DNA of 64,000 bases from Pseudomonadota bacterium (lineage in GTDB: Bacteria; Pseudomonadota; Alphaproteobacteria; Caulobacterales; Caulobacteraceae): positions 1 to 64,000 of the forward strand of contig JAEWJI010000037.1 of assembly GCA_023386645.1 (NCBI GenBank), read 5' to 3'. Numbering within the stretch: the stretch's first letter is position 1; every line of letters begins with the position of its first letter. The notes beneath the pieces were generated by a model. The model saw only the letters and a program-made list of their open reading frames with translations. It did not search any database and was not told the origin of the DNA. The position numbers and the translations under genes were made by a program. Shown one piece after another: positions 19,290-26,961 of the stretch.

Positions 19290-19295
19290 CGCGGC
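19280..19295 (+). repeat. Second copy of the 16-bp direct repeat
   Basis: Exact copy of CCGTTAGCGTCGCGGC, here 25 bases before the ATG of the quinone oxidoreductase gene. The same strand and nearly the same distance to a start codon as in the first copy suggest a shared promoter or operator. Confidence 0.75.
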
Positions 19296-19320
19296 GACGC
19301 TGATCGGGGGTTCTCATTCC

Positions 19321-20322
19321 ATGCGCGCAGTCCTGTCCAAGACCGTCGGCGGTCCCGGCTCCCTGGTGGTCGAGGAGGTTCTCGATCCGACTCCCGGCCC
19401 CGGACAGGTGGTGATCGAGGTCATGGCGGTGGGGATCAACTATCCCGACACGCTGATCATCGAGGATCGGTACCAGTTCCGGCCCCAGCGACCGTTCTCG
19501 CCGGGCGGAGAAGTGGCCGGGGTGGTCGAGGCGGTGGCCGACGACGTGAAGGGCGTCTTCAAGGGCGACAGGGTCATCGCCGTGCCCGGCTGGGGCGGGC
19601 TGGTCGAGCGGATCGCGGTTCCTGCCGCTTCGGTGATCAAGATGCCGGACGGCATGTCCTTCGAGGAAGGCGCGGCCCTGGTGATGACCTATGGCACCGC
19701 CTACTACGCGCTGAAGGATAGGGCGCAGCTCCAGGCGGGCGAGAGCCTTCTGGTTCTGGGCGCGGCCGGCGGCGTAGGCGCGGCGGCCGTGGAGCTCGGC
19801 AAGGCCATGGGCGCCAAGGTCGTCGCCGCCGCCTCGACCAACGACAAGGTCCAGTTCGCTCTGGAGCTCGGCGCCGACAACGGCCTGATCTATCCGTCGG
19901 GCGACATGGACAAGGAGGCGCAGAAGGCGCTGTCGGGCGAGTTCAAGCTGGCTAGTGGCCGCGACGGGGCTGACGTGGTCTTCGACGGGGTGGGCGGCGG
20001 CTACGCCGAACCGGCGCTGCGGGCCATGGACTGGAACGGCCGCTACCTGGTCATCGGCTTCCCGGCCGGCATCCCGTCCTTCCCCCTGAACCTGACGCTG
20101 CTGAAGTCCGTGTCGGTGGTGGGCGTCTTCTGGGGCGCCGCCGTCGCCCGCGATCCCAAGGGTCACGCCGCCAACATGGCCGACCTGCTGAAGTTCTGGA
20201 GCGAAGGCAAGATCAAGCCGCGCGTGTCCGGGACCTATCCGCTGGAACGCGCCGGAGACGCCATCAAGGCCCTGGGCGAGCGTCGGGCCATGGGCAAGAT
20301 CGTGGTCACGGTCGAACAGTGA
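19321..20322 (+). CDS. NADPH:quinone oxidoreductase family protein (MDR superfamily)
   Basis: This is a zinc-free medium-chain reductase: GroES-like N-terminal part (PGPGQVVIEVMAVGINYPD, PGGEVAGVVEAV) and a Rossmann domain with the nucleotide loop LVLGAAGGVGAAAVELGKAMGAKV. The C-terminus EGKIKPRVSGTYPLERAGDA is typical of the quinone oxidoreductase branch. The zinc-ligand Cys cluster of alcohol dehydrogenases is missing. The 333 residues are normal. Its stop overlaps the GTG of the next oxygenase gene by three bases (GTGA), so it is the first gene of a three-gene operon. The natural substrate is unknown. Confidence 0.92.
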   Translation: MRAVLSKTVGGPGSLVVEEVLDPTPGPGQVVIEVMAVGINYPDTLIIEDRYQFRPQRPFSPGGEVAGVVEAVADDVKGVFKGDRVIAVPGWGGLVERIAVPAASVIKMPDGMSFEEGAALVMTYGTAYYALKDRAQLQAGESLLVLGAAGGVGAAAVELGKAMGAKVVAAASTNDKVQFALELGADNGLIYPSGDMDKEAQKALSGEFKLASGRDGADVVFDGVGGGYAEPALRAMDWNGRYLVIGFPAGIPSFPLNLTLLKSVSVVGVFWGAAVARDPKGHAANMADLLKFWSEGKIKPRVSGTYPLERAGDAIKALGERRAMGKIVVTVEQ

Positions 20323-21068
20323 CGGCGACGCTCGCCCTCGCCGAGCTCGATATCGCCTCGGCCCAGGCGGCGCTGACCACGCGCGGACGGGCCCGGGTGG
20401 ACGGATTTCTGGCGGGCGACGGCGCGGAGCGGCTGCTGGCCGCCATGACCGATCCGGCCATGGTCTGGATGCGGGCCATCCACAATCCCTACAACGCCGA
20501 TGTGCCGCTGGCCGTCTTCGAGGCCGAACCTGTCGAGGAACAGGCCCGGCTGGTCGGGATGGCGCTATCGGAGGCGACCGACGGCTTTCAGTTCATCTTC
20601 GATCGCTTGCGGATCGGCCAGGCCCGCGCCGTGGGGCTGCAGGCGCCGCCGGCCCTGTTCGAGCTGCACGAACTGCTGAACAGCCCGGCATTCCTTGCTT
20701 GGGCGCGACGCCTGACTGGCGACGACCGCATCGCCTACGCCGACGCCCAGGCCACGCGCTATCTGCCCGGCCACTTCCTGAACGGCCACGACGACCGCCA
20801 CGAGGACGCCGGCCGGCTCTACGCCTACGTGCTGAACCTCTGTCCGCGCTGGCGGCCGGAGTGGGGTGGTCTGCTCGCCTTTTTAAGGGGCGAGGGCGCC
20901 GGCGAGCCCGAGGTGGTCGAGACCTTCACCCCCGGCTGGAACGTGCTCAACGTCTTCCGCGTGCCCCAGGCCCACGCGGTGACCTACGTCTCGCCCTTCG
21001 CGGGGGCGGCCCGACACTCGATAACCGGCTGGTGGCGCACCACCCCGCCGCCTGGACGGTCGATCTGA
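20319..21068 (+). CDS. 2OG-Fe(II) oxygenase, paralogue 2
   Basis: It has the same fold and motifs as the gene at 18520: YADAQATRYLPGHFL, then H157 and D159 in NGHDDRH, H219 in QAHAVT, and R232 in AARHSITGW. The spacing from the second His to Arg (13) is identical in all three paralogues. The 249-residue protein begins with GTG inside the stop of the quinone oxidoreductase gene, and its own stop overlaps the ATG of the third paralogue, so translation of the three is coupled. It has no signal peptide. Substrate unknown. Confidence 0.87.
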   Translation: MTATLALAELDIASAQAALTTRGRARVDGFLAGDGAERLLAAMTDPAMVWMRAIHNPYNADVPLAVFEAEPVEEQARLVGMALSEATDGFQFIFDRLRIGQARAVGLQAPPALFELHELLNSPAFLAWARRLTGDDRIAYADAQATRYLPGHFLNGHDDRHEDAGRLYAYVLNLCPRWRPEWGGLLAFLRGEGAGEPEVVETFTPGWNVLNVFRVPQAHAVTYVSPFAGAARHSITGWWRTTPPPGRSI

Positions 21069-21817
21069 TGCTGCGGCTGTCTTCGGAGCTTGATCCGGAA
21101 GCCCTCAAGGCCGCCTTTTCCGAGCGCCGGCGACTGCACATCCCGCGCATCCTGGCGCCCGAGAGCGCCGACGCCGTGGCCGCGGCGCTCGAGATAGATG
21201 CGCGGTGGAAGACCACAGTCGCTGCGGGCGGAGCCTTCCTGGAACTTCCGCTCGAGAACCGCCGCGCCGCCGACCCGGCCAAGCAGGCTTGGCTGGACGA
21301 GGCGCGGGTGGATGGCGCGAGCCCGCTGACCCAGTACATCTTCGACACCCGGCGTCTCGCCCACGACGACGCGGACCACGAGCCTGACGCCGCCGGCCAG
21401 GTCCTGCCGCTGCTCAACGGGCCGGAATTCATCGGCCTGATGCGCACCATTACCGGCGACGACCGCATCGACCTCGCCGACGGCCAGGCCAGCCGGTATC
21501 GCCCGGGCCACGTCCTGACCGCCCATAACGACGTCTCGGCCGGCAAGAACAGGCTCTTCGGCTACGTGCTGAATTTCACCCGGGAATGGCGCGCCGACTG
21601 GGGAGGCAACCTGGTCTTCTACGGCCCGGACGGTCACATCGAGATGGGCTGGACCCCGGTGTTCAACGCTCTGAACCTGTTCGTCGTACCGACGCGGCAC
21701 GCGGTGACCGAGGTCGCCAGTTTCGCACCGTGCGACCGGCTGTCGATCGTCGGCTGGCTTAGATCCAACAGCCCGATCGGCCCCCAGACTCGGGACGAGG
21801 CGAAGCGCGCCTACTGA
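21068..21817 (+). CDS. 2OG-Fe(II) oxygenase, paralogue 3
   Basis: It is the most diverged of the three but keeps the ligands: H153 and D155 in LTAHNDVS, H211 in TRHAVT, and R224 in CDRLSIVGW. The core strand region YVLNFTREWRADWGGNLVF matches YVLNLTPRWQADWGGLLAF of paralogue 1. The 249 residues start at an ATG that overlaps the previous stop (TGATG). A longer upstream frame is rejected because it lies entirely inside paralogue 2. The 3' end overlaps the convergent YkvA gene by seven bases. Confidence 0.87.
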   Translation: MLRLSSELDPEALKAAFSERRRLHIPRILAPESADAVAAALEIDARWKTTVAAGGAFLELPLENRRAADPAKQAWLDEARVDGASPLTQYIFDTRRLAHDDADHEPDAAGQVLPLLNGPEFIGLMRTITGDDRIDLADGQASRYRPGHVLTAHNDVSAGKNRLFGYVLNFTREWRADWGGNLVFYGPDGHIEMGWTPVFNALNLFVVPTRHAVTEVASFAPCDRLSIVGWLRSNSPIGPQTRDEAKRAY

Positions 21818-22209
21818 GCCTTCAGCCGTTCCAGCGCCTCGGCTGCCTGGTCCTTGTGGCGCTTCTTGACGCTGGCTCCGACGGCCGCGACCAGGGCCGC
21901 GATCACCGCCGCGTCGTCGGTGAAGCCGATGCCGGCGAAGATGTCGGGAATGGCGTCGACCGGAAGGACGAAATAGGCCAGCGCCCCCAGCATCATGCCC
22001 TTGGCGGCCGTTGGCGTCTCGGGGTCGCGCGCCGCGAACCACACGCTCAGAGCCTGGCCGGCGAACGGGACGCGCGAGGCCGTGCGCGCGATCTTGGGCC
22101 AGAAGCCCCGGCGCACCCGCACCTCATTGACCTTCTGGACCTGCGGAACCAGGGCCTTGGCCGGGTCGATGGCGTCCGCCGGATCGGCGGGATTGGCGTT
22201 CGCGGGCAT
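21811..22209 (-). CDS. YkvA family (DUF1232) membrane protein
   Basis: The family signature is clear in LAYFVLPVDAIPDIFAGIGFTDD (about residues 77-99), where the Pro-x-Asp-x-x-Pro-Asp motif sits between two hydrophobic stretches. The 132-residue product has a polar N-terminus and a basic C-terminal tail. The function of DUF1232 proteins is unknown. I chose ATG 22209 (MPANANPAD), since longer frames run into the divergent SDR gene. It is convergent with the oxygenase operon. Confidence 0.87.
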   Translation of the reverse strand: MPANANPADPADAIDPAKALVPQVQKVNEVRVRRGFWPKIARTASRVPFAGQALSVWFAARDPETPTAAKGMMLGALAYFVLPVDAIPDIFAGIGFTDDAAVIAALVAAVGASVKKRHKDQAAEALERLKAQ

Positions 22210-22263
22210 GGCCGCTAAACCCTCGCGACTTCTTTCAACATGGACAACATAGGGGCTCTGGCG

Positions 22264-23046
22264 ATGAAACTCGATGGATCGATCTCGGCCGTGGTCACCG
22301 GCGGCGCCTCCGGCCTCGGCGAAGGGACGGCCCGCGCCATCGCCGCGACGGGCGCAAAGGTCGCCCTGTTCGACCTGAACGCCGAGAAGGGCGAGGCCAT
22401 CGCCGCCGAGATCGGCGGGGTCTTCTGCCAGACCGACGTCACCGACGACGCCTCCGTCGCGGCCGCGTTCGAAAAGGCCCGCGCCGCCCACGGCCAGGAG
22501 CGCCTGACCGTCAACTGCGCCGGCATCGCCACCGGCCAGAAGACCGTGTCGCGCAAGAAGGACACCGGCGAGATCCGCGCCCACGACATGGCCGCCTTCG
22601 AGCGCACCATCCGGGTCAACCTGTTCGGCACCTTCCGGGTGCTGAGCCAGTCGGCCCTCGGCATGGTCCAGCTCGACCGGATGGAGGACGGAGAGCGCGG
22701 CCTGATCGTCAACACCGCCTCGGTCGCCGCCCAGGACGGCCAGATCGGCCAGGCCGCCTATTCAGCCTCCAAGGGCGGGGTCTACGCCATGACCTTGCCG
22801 ATCGCGCGCGACCTGGCCCAGGAGGGCGTGCGCTGCAACACCATCCTTCCGGGCATCATGTGGACGCCGATGATGGCCGGCATGGACCAGAAGATTCAGG
22901 ACGCGCTCGCCGCCGCCATCCCCTTCCCAAGCCGCCTGGGCACCCCGGCGGACTATGCGTCGCTCGTGCTGGAGCTGGCCCGCAACGTCTACATCAACGG
23001 CGAATGCATCCGCCTGGACGGCGCCATCCGGCTCGCTCCGCGCTGA
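22264..23046 (+). CDS. Short-chain dehydrogenase/reductase, 3-hydroxyacyl-CoA dehydrogenase type II-like
   Basis: It has the SDR nucleotide motif TGGASGLGEGTARAI, the NCAG variant of NNAG, and the catalytic Ser (NTASVAAQDG) and YSASK tetrad residues. The long insertion GQKTVSRKKDTGEIRAHDMAAFERTI and the C-terminal INGECIRLDGAIRLAPR resemble HSD17B10-type 3-hydroxy-2-methylbutyryl-CoA dehydrogenases of isoleucine degradation. The 260 residues start at ATG 22264 with AGGGG upstream; an ATG at 22240 has no such site. It is divergent from the YkvA gene with only 54 bases between. Confidence 0.88.
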   Translation: MKLDGSISAVVTGGASGLGEGTARAIAATGAKVALFDLNAEKGEAIAAEIGGVFCQTDVTDDASVAAAFEKARAAHGQERLTVNCAGIATGQKTVSRKKDTGEIRAHDMAAFERTIRVNLFGTFRVLSQSALGMVQLDRMEDGERGLIVNTASVAAQDGQIGQAAYSASKGGVYAMTLPIARDLAQEGVRCNTILPGIMWTPMMAGMDQKIQDALAAAIPFPSRLGTPADYASLVLELARNVYINGECIRLDGAIRLAPR

Positions 23047-23148
23047 CGCGGATCCGGTCAGGGCTGCAAGGCCAACTGGCCACGCCTGACCTGCCGTCCT
23101 CTATCGAGGAAGAGACGCCGGCGACCGTCGATTGGCAAGAGGCCTGGA

Positions 23149-24468
23149 TCAGTCCTCGTCTTTGTAAACCCGACCGTCGCGCATCACGAAGTCCACGTCC
23201 GTCAGCCGGCTCACGTCTTCGAGGGGATCGCCCTGAACCGCGATGAGGTCGGCACGGCGGCCTGGGGTAAGCTGCCCGACCTCCTCGGCGAGGCCCAGCA
23301 GGTCGGCGGCGTTGACGGTGGCGGCCTGGATGGCCGTCATGGGCGTCATTCCGTGCTGGACCATCAAGGCGAACTCGTCGGCGTTGCGCCCGTGCTTGGA
23401 GACCCCGGCGTCGGTGCCGAAGGCGATGCGCACACCGGCCGGGACCGCTCGCTCCAGCGACTGGCCGGTGATGGAGACGCGCCACAGGATCTTGGGCAGG
23501 ACCTCGGGCGGATAGGCGTTGGGGTCCGCCGCCAGGCGCTCCCGGTAGCCGTTCACAGTCGACAGGGTCGGGACGTAATAGGCGCCGGAACGCCGGAACA
23601 GGCCGACGGTCTCATCATCGAAGATGGTGCCATGTTCTATGGAGTCGGCCCCCAGCCGCAGAGCCAGATCGATGCCGTCCGCGCCGTGGGCATGGACCGC
23701 GACCTTCTTGCCATAGAGGTGCGCCGTCTCGATCAGGGCCCGGGCCTCGTCCTGGAACATCTGTGCGCCCAGGCCCGCGCCGATGCGGCTGTTCACTCCG
23801 CCGGTGGTGGCGATCTTGATCACATCCACGCCCCGGCTGATCTGAAGGCGCACGGCCTCCCGGCAGGAGGCGATGTCGTCGCAGACGTTGTCATGCGCCG
23901 TATGCTCGCGCGTCTCGTCGTTCAGGCCGTTGCGCCCATCCATGTGACCAGAAGTGGTCGAGATGCTGCGGCCCGCGTCCACGATGCGCGGCCCGGGCAA
24001 GGCGTGGCGCGCCGTCGCGTCGCGCAGCGCCAGGGTGACGCCGTGCTCGTCGCCCAGGTTCCGCACGGTGGTGAAGCCGGCCATCAGGGTCTTGCGCGCA
24101 TTGTCCGCCGCCTCGTAGGCGCGAGCCGGCACGCTGTCGGTGAAGTCGGCCAGCAGGCCTTCCTGTCCCGCCCGGTCCGACACCAGATGCACATGGCTGT
24201 CGATCAGCCCCGGCAGGACGAACCGGTCGGACAGGTCGATCACCTCGGCTTCTGGAAAGGTCTCCGCGCCCACCAGACCGTCGCGCACCTCCGCCACCCG
24301 GCCATCGCGGATCACCACCGTAGACGGCCCGCGCGGCGCATGCCCCGGCCGATCGAGCAACCGTCCGGCTTGGACGAGGGTGACGGGGCCGGCGGCGTCA
24401 GCCACCTGGGCGGCGGCGGGAAGGCTGGAGAGGAGGGCGGCGACGGCGGCGATCACAGCGGTTTTCAT
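23149..24468 (-). CDS. Exported amidohydrolase (Xaa-Pro dipeptidase/imidazolonepropionase-like)
   Basis: A signal peptide ends near residue 21 (SLPAAAQ). The metal-binding set of the amidohydrolase superfamily is complete: HVH in PGLIDSHVHL, the probable carbamylated Lys in DVIKIATTGG, His residues in VAVHAHG and SIEHGT, and the Asp in FGTDAGVSKHG. The C-terminus NAADLLGLAEEVGQLTPGRRADL is typical. This branch contains secreted dipeptidases and carboxypeptidases acting on aryl- or proline-containing peptides. The 439-residue start at 24468 is chosen for the signal peptide. It is divergent from ahcY. Confidence 0.9.
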   Translation of the reverse strand: MKTAVIAAVAALLSSLPAAAQVADAAGPVTLVQAGRLLDRPGHAPRGPSTVVIRDGRVAEVRDGLVGAETFPEAEVIDLSDRFVLPGLIDSHVHLVSDRAGQEGLLADFTDSVPARAYEAADNARKTLMAGFTTVRNLGDEHGVTLALRDATARHALPGPRIVDAGRSISTTSGHMDGRNGLNDETREHTAHDNVCDDIASCREAVRLQISRGVDVIKIATTGGVNSRIGAGLGAQMFQDEARALIETAHLYGKKVAVHAHGADGIDLALRLGADSIEHGTIFDDETVGLFRRSGAYYVPTLSTVNGYRERLAADPNAYPPEVLPKILWRVSITGQSLERAVPAGVRIAFGTDAGVSKHGRNADEFALMVQHGMTPMTAIQAATVNAADLLGLAEEVGQLTPGRRADLIAVQGDPLEDVSRLTDVDFVMRDGRVYKDED

Positions 24469-24540
24469 GCCGAAGATTAGGCACGGCCTGAGCCCCGACG
24501 CCAGCCTTGGCCGTCGGTGGGGCGCCGCGAAGGCCGCATC

Positions 24541-24562
24541 ACATAAAGATATCCTTATATGT
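24541..24562. promoter_or_regulatory. Palindromic operator candidate upstream of ahcY
   Basis: The core CATAAAGATATCCTTATATG is an imperfect palindrome centred on GATATC in an otherwise GC-rich region. Its form resembles motifs described for the ArsR-type regulator SahR, which controls S-adenosylhomocysteine and methionine genes in Proteobacteria. It lies just upstream of the predicted minus-35 box of ahcY. The regulator gene is not in this window. Confidence 0.55.
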
Positions 24563-24565
24563 TCA

Positions 24566-24594
24566 TTGCCGCCGGGCGTTCCGGCGTCTATAGG
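24566..24594 (+). promoter_or_regulatory. Candidate promoter of ahcY
   Basis: TTGCCG (24566-24571), 15 bases, then TCTATAGG (24587-24594) fits the Caulobacter housekeeping layout. The start would be near 24601, giving a leader of about 33 bases. No riboswitch-like fold is evident in so short a leader. Confidence 0.45.
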
Positions 24595-24633
24595 CGCGCG
24601 CACACAAACGATCCGCGCCGGGAACTTCCGCCA

Positions 24634-26025
24634 ATGACCGACTACATCGTCCGCGACATTTCGCTCGCCGCCTGGGGCCGCAAGGAGATCGCGATCGCCG
24701 AGACCGAGATGCCCGGCCTGATGGCGCTGCGCGAGGAATACGGCGCGGCCCAGCCGCTGAAGGGTGCCCGCATCGCCGGCTCACTGCACATGACCATCCA
24801 GACGGCGGTGCTGATCCAGACCCTGGAAGCCCTGGGTGCTGAGGTCCGCTGGGCCTCGTGCAACATCTTCTCGACCCAGGACCACGCGGCGGCGGCCATC
24901 GCCGACGCCGGCACGCCGGTCTTCGCCGTCAAGGGCGAGACGCTGGAGGAGTACTGGGACTATGCCCACAAGATCTTCGAATGGGCCGACGGCGGCTATC
25001 CGAACCTGATCCTGGACGACGGCGGCGACGCCACCCTGCTGTGCGTTTTGGGCCCGAAGGCCGAGAAGGACGCCTCCGTCCTCGATAACCCTCAGAACGA
25101 AGAGGAAGAGGCCCTCTACGCCGTCATGAAGCGGTATCTGAAGGAGAAGCCCGGCTTTTATTCGGCGATCCGCGACGCCATCGGCGGCGTGTCCGAAGAG
25201 ACCACCACGGGCGTCCACCGCCTGTATCAGATGGCCGAGCGCGGCGAGCTGCCGTTCCCGGCCATCAACGTCAACGACAGCGTCACCAAGTCCAAGTTCG
25301 ACAATCTGTACGGCTGCCGGGAATCGCTGGTCGACGCCATCCGTCGCGGCACCGACGTGATGCTGTCGGGCAAGGTGGCCGTGGTCTGCGGCTACGGCGA
25401 CGTGGGCAAGGGCTCGGCCGCTTCGCTGCGCCAAGGCGGCGCCCGGGTGATCGTGACGGAGATCGACCCCATCTGCGCGCTTCAGGCGGCCATGGAAGGC
25501 TATGACGTCCAGACCCTGGACGATGTCTGCGACAAGGCCGACATCTTCGTGACGGCGACCGGCAACAAGGACGTCATCACCGTCGATCACATGCGCCGCA
25601 TGCGCAACAACGCCATCGTCTGCAACATCGGCCACTTCGACAGCGAGATTCAGGTCGCGGGCCTGAAGAACTTCAAGTGGGACGAGATCAAGCCGCAGGT
25701 GCACCACATCGAGTTCCCCGGCGGGAACAAGATCATCCTGCTGTCGGAAGGCCGTCTGGTGAACCTGGGCAACGCCACGGGCCACCCGTCCTTCGTGATG
25801 TCGGCCTCCTTCACCAACCAGACCCTGGCCCAGATCGAGCTGTGGACCAACGCCAAGGCCTACGACAGGCAGGTCTACACCCTGCCCAAGCATCTGGATG
25901 AAAAGGTCGCCTTCCTGCACCTGGCCAAGCTCGGCGCGAAGCTGACGACCCTGTCCAGGGAACAGGCCGACTATATCTCGGTGCCGACCGAAGGCCCGTT
26001 CAAACCGGCGCACTACCGCTACTAG
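24634..26025 (+). CDS. ahcY: Adenosylhomocysteinase (S-adenosyl-L-homocysteine hydrolase)
   Basis: It converts S-adenosylhomocysteine to adenosine and homocysteine and so drives the methylation cycle. The N-terminal domain shows GSLHMTIQTAVLIQTLEALGAEVRW, with CNIFSTQDHAAAA next. The NAD domain has VCGYGDVGKGSAASLR (about 244-259) and the C-terminus ends in the conserved GPFKPAHYRY. The 463 residues match the bacterial form with its extra loop (about 140-180). The start at ATG 24634 (MTDYIVRDISLAAWG) is the family N-terminus. An operator-like palindrome and promoter precede it. Confidence 0.97.
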   Translation: MTDYIVRDISLAAWGRKEIAIAETEMPGLMALREEYGAAQPLKGARIAGSLHMTIQTAVLIQTLEALGAEVRWASCNIFSTQDHAAAAIADAGTPVFAVKGETLEEYWDYAHKIFEWADGGYPNLILDDGGDATLLCVLGPKAEKDASVLDNPQNEEEEALYAVMKRYLKEKPGFYSAIRDAIGGVSEETTTGVHRLYQMAERGELPFPAINVNDSVTKSKFDNLYGCRESLVDAIRRGTDVMLSGKVAVVCGYGDVGKGSAASLRQGGARVIVTEIDPICALQAAMEGYDVQTLDDVCDKADIFVTATGNKDVITVDHMRRMRNNAIVCNIGHFDSEIQVAGLKNFKWDEIKPQVHHIEFPGGNKIILLSEGRLVNLGNATGHPSFVMSASFTNQTLAQIELWTNAKAYDRQVYTLPKHLDEKVAFLHLAKLGAKLTTLSREQADYISVPTEGPFKPAHYRY

Positions 26026-26049
26026 GGCCGACGGCTTAGGATGTCGGGC

Positions 26050-26253
26050 ATGACCCTGTTCGACATCCTCATAGTCGCCGCCATCGCGGCGGTCGCCATC
26101 ACGCTCGGCTTCGGATTGAAGGCGCTCTACACCGGCGGCGACGAGGCGCGCAGCCAGTCCAACAAGCTGATGCGCCTGCGCGTCGGTCTGCAGGCCCTGG
26201 CGATCGTGCTGCTGGTCACCGGCATGTGGTGGAAGTCCACGCACGGGGGCTGA
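26050..26253 (+). CDS. Twin-transmembrane HIG1-type small protein
   Basis: The roughly 67-residue protein has two transmembrane helices separated by a basic loop (EARSQSNKLMRLRVGLQ), the pattern of HIG1-domain proteins, which in bacteria and mitochondria associate with respiratory complexes. The gene order twin-helix protein then cobalamin adenosyltransferase is common in Alphaproteobacteria. ATG 26050 has AGGA at suitable spacing; an ATG at 26041 would add three residues. The next gene starts four bases after the stop. Confidence 0.83.
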   Translation: MTLFDILIVAAIAAVAITLGFGLKALYTGGDEARSQSNKLMRLRVGLQALAIVLLVTGMWWKSTHGG

Positions 26254-26257
26254 GGCC

Positions 26258-26830
26258 TTGGTCGTCCTGAACAAGATCTACACCCGCACCGGCGACGAAG
26301 GCTCCACGCGGCTGGCCTCGGGCGAGGCGACCTCCAAGACCAATCCCAGGGTCGAGGCCTACGGGACGGTCGACGAGCTGAACGCCGTGATCGGCGTGGC
26401 CCGGCTGCACTCGGGCCAGAACGACCGCATCGACGCCATGCTGGAGCGGATCCAGAACGAATTGTTCGACCTCGGCGCCGATCTGGCCACCCCGCACGAG
26501 CCGGAGCCCAAATGGGAGGCGCTGCGCATCGTCCAGTCGCAGGTCGACCGGCTGGAGACCGAGATCGACTGGATGAACGAGAGCCTCAAGGCCCTGGACA
26601 GCTTCATCCTGCCGGGCGGATCCCCGCTTTCGGCCCATCTGCACCTGGCCCGCACCGTCTGCCGTCGGGCCGAGCGCGACGCCATTCGAGCGGCGGAGGC
26701 CGGCCAGGCCCTGTCGCCGGTCGCCCTGAAGTACCTCAACCGCCTGTCGGACCACCTCTTCGTGGCCGCTCGACGCGCCAACGCCCACGGCGGCGGGGAC
26801 ATCAAGTGGCGGCCGGGGGCCACGCGCTGA
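26258..26830 (+). CDS. Cob(I)yrinic acid a,c-diamide adenosyltransferase, PduO type
   Basis: The N-terminus NKIYTRTGDEGSTRLASGE is the ATP-binding segment of PduO-type adenosyltransferases, followed by KTNPRVEAYGTVDELNAVIG. The second signature FILPGGSPLSAHLHLARTVCRRAER is also present. The 190 residues are normal for a trimeric all-helical enzyme. It attaches the adenosyl group to cobalamin, so the cell uses or salvages vitamin B12. Translation starts at TTG, four bases after the HIG1-type gene. Confidence 0.92.
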   Translation: MVVLNKIYTRTGDEGSTRLASGEATSKTNPRVEAYGTVDELNAVIGVARLHSGQNDRIDAMLERIQNELFDLGADLATPHEPEPKWEALRIVQSQVDRLETEIDWMNESLKALDSFILPGGSPLSAHLHLARTVCRRAERDAIRAAEAGQALSPVALKYLNRLSDHLFVAARRANAHGGGDIKWRPGATR

Positions 26831-26928
26831 GATCATCGCGCGTCCGGCGCGAAATCCCTTCCAATGCGCGGATGACGCTGATTTTATCCTCGTGCCCGTC
26901 GATCGCCATGATCGCGCGGCCAAGGTGC

Positions 26929-26946
26929 GGCCGGCTTCTTCCGGCC
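26929..26946 (+). other. Short perfect hairpin in the ctpA leader
   Basis: GGCCGG and CCGGCC flank the loop CTTCTT. The stem ends 15 bases before the ctpA ATG, so it could affect ribosome access or act as a weak terminator of the upstream genes. Confidence 0.4.
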
Positions 26947-26961
26947 AGTGAAAGAGACTGA

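Noticed and set aside
24469..24633. Possible SAM or SAH riboswitch before ahcY
   Set aside because: The predicted leader after the promoter is about 33 bases, too short for these classes, and no conserved core was recognised.
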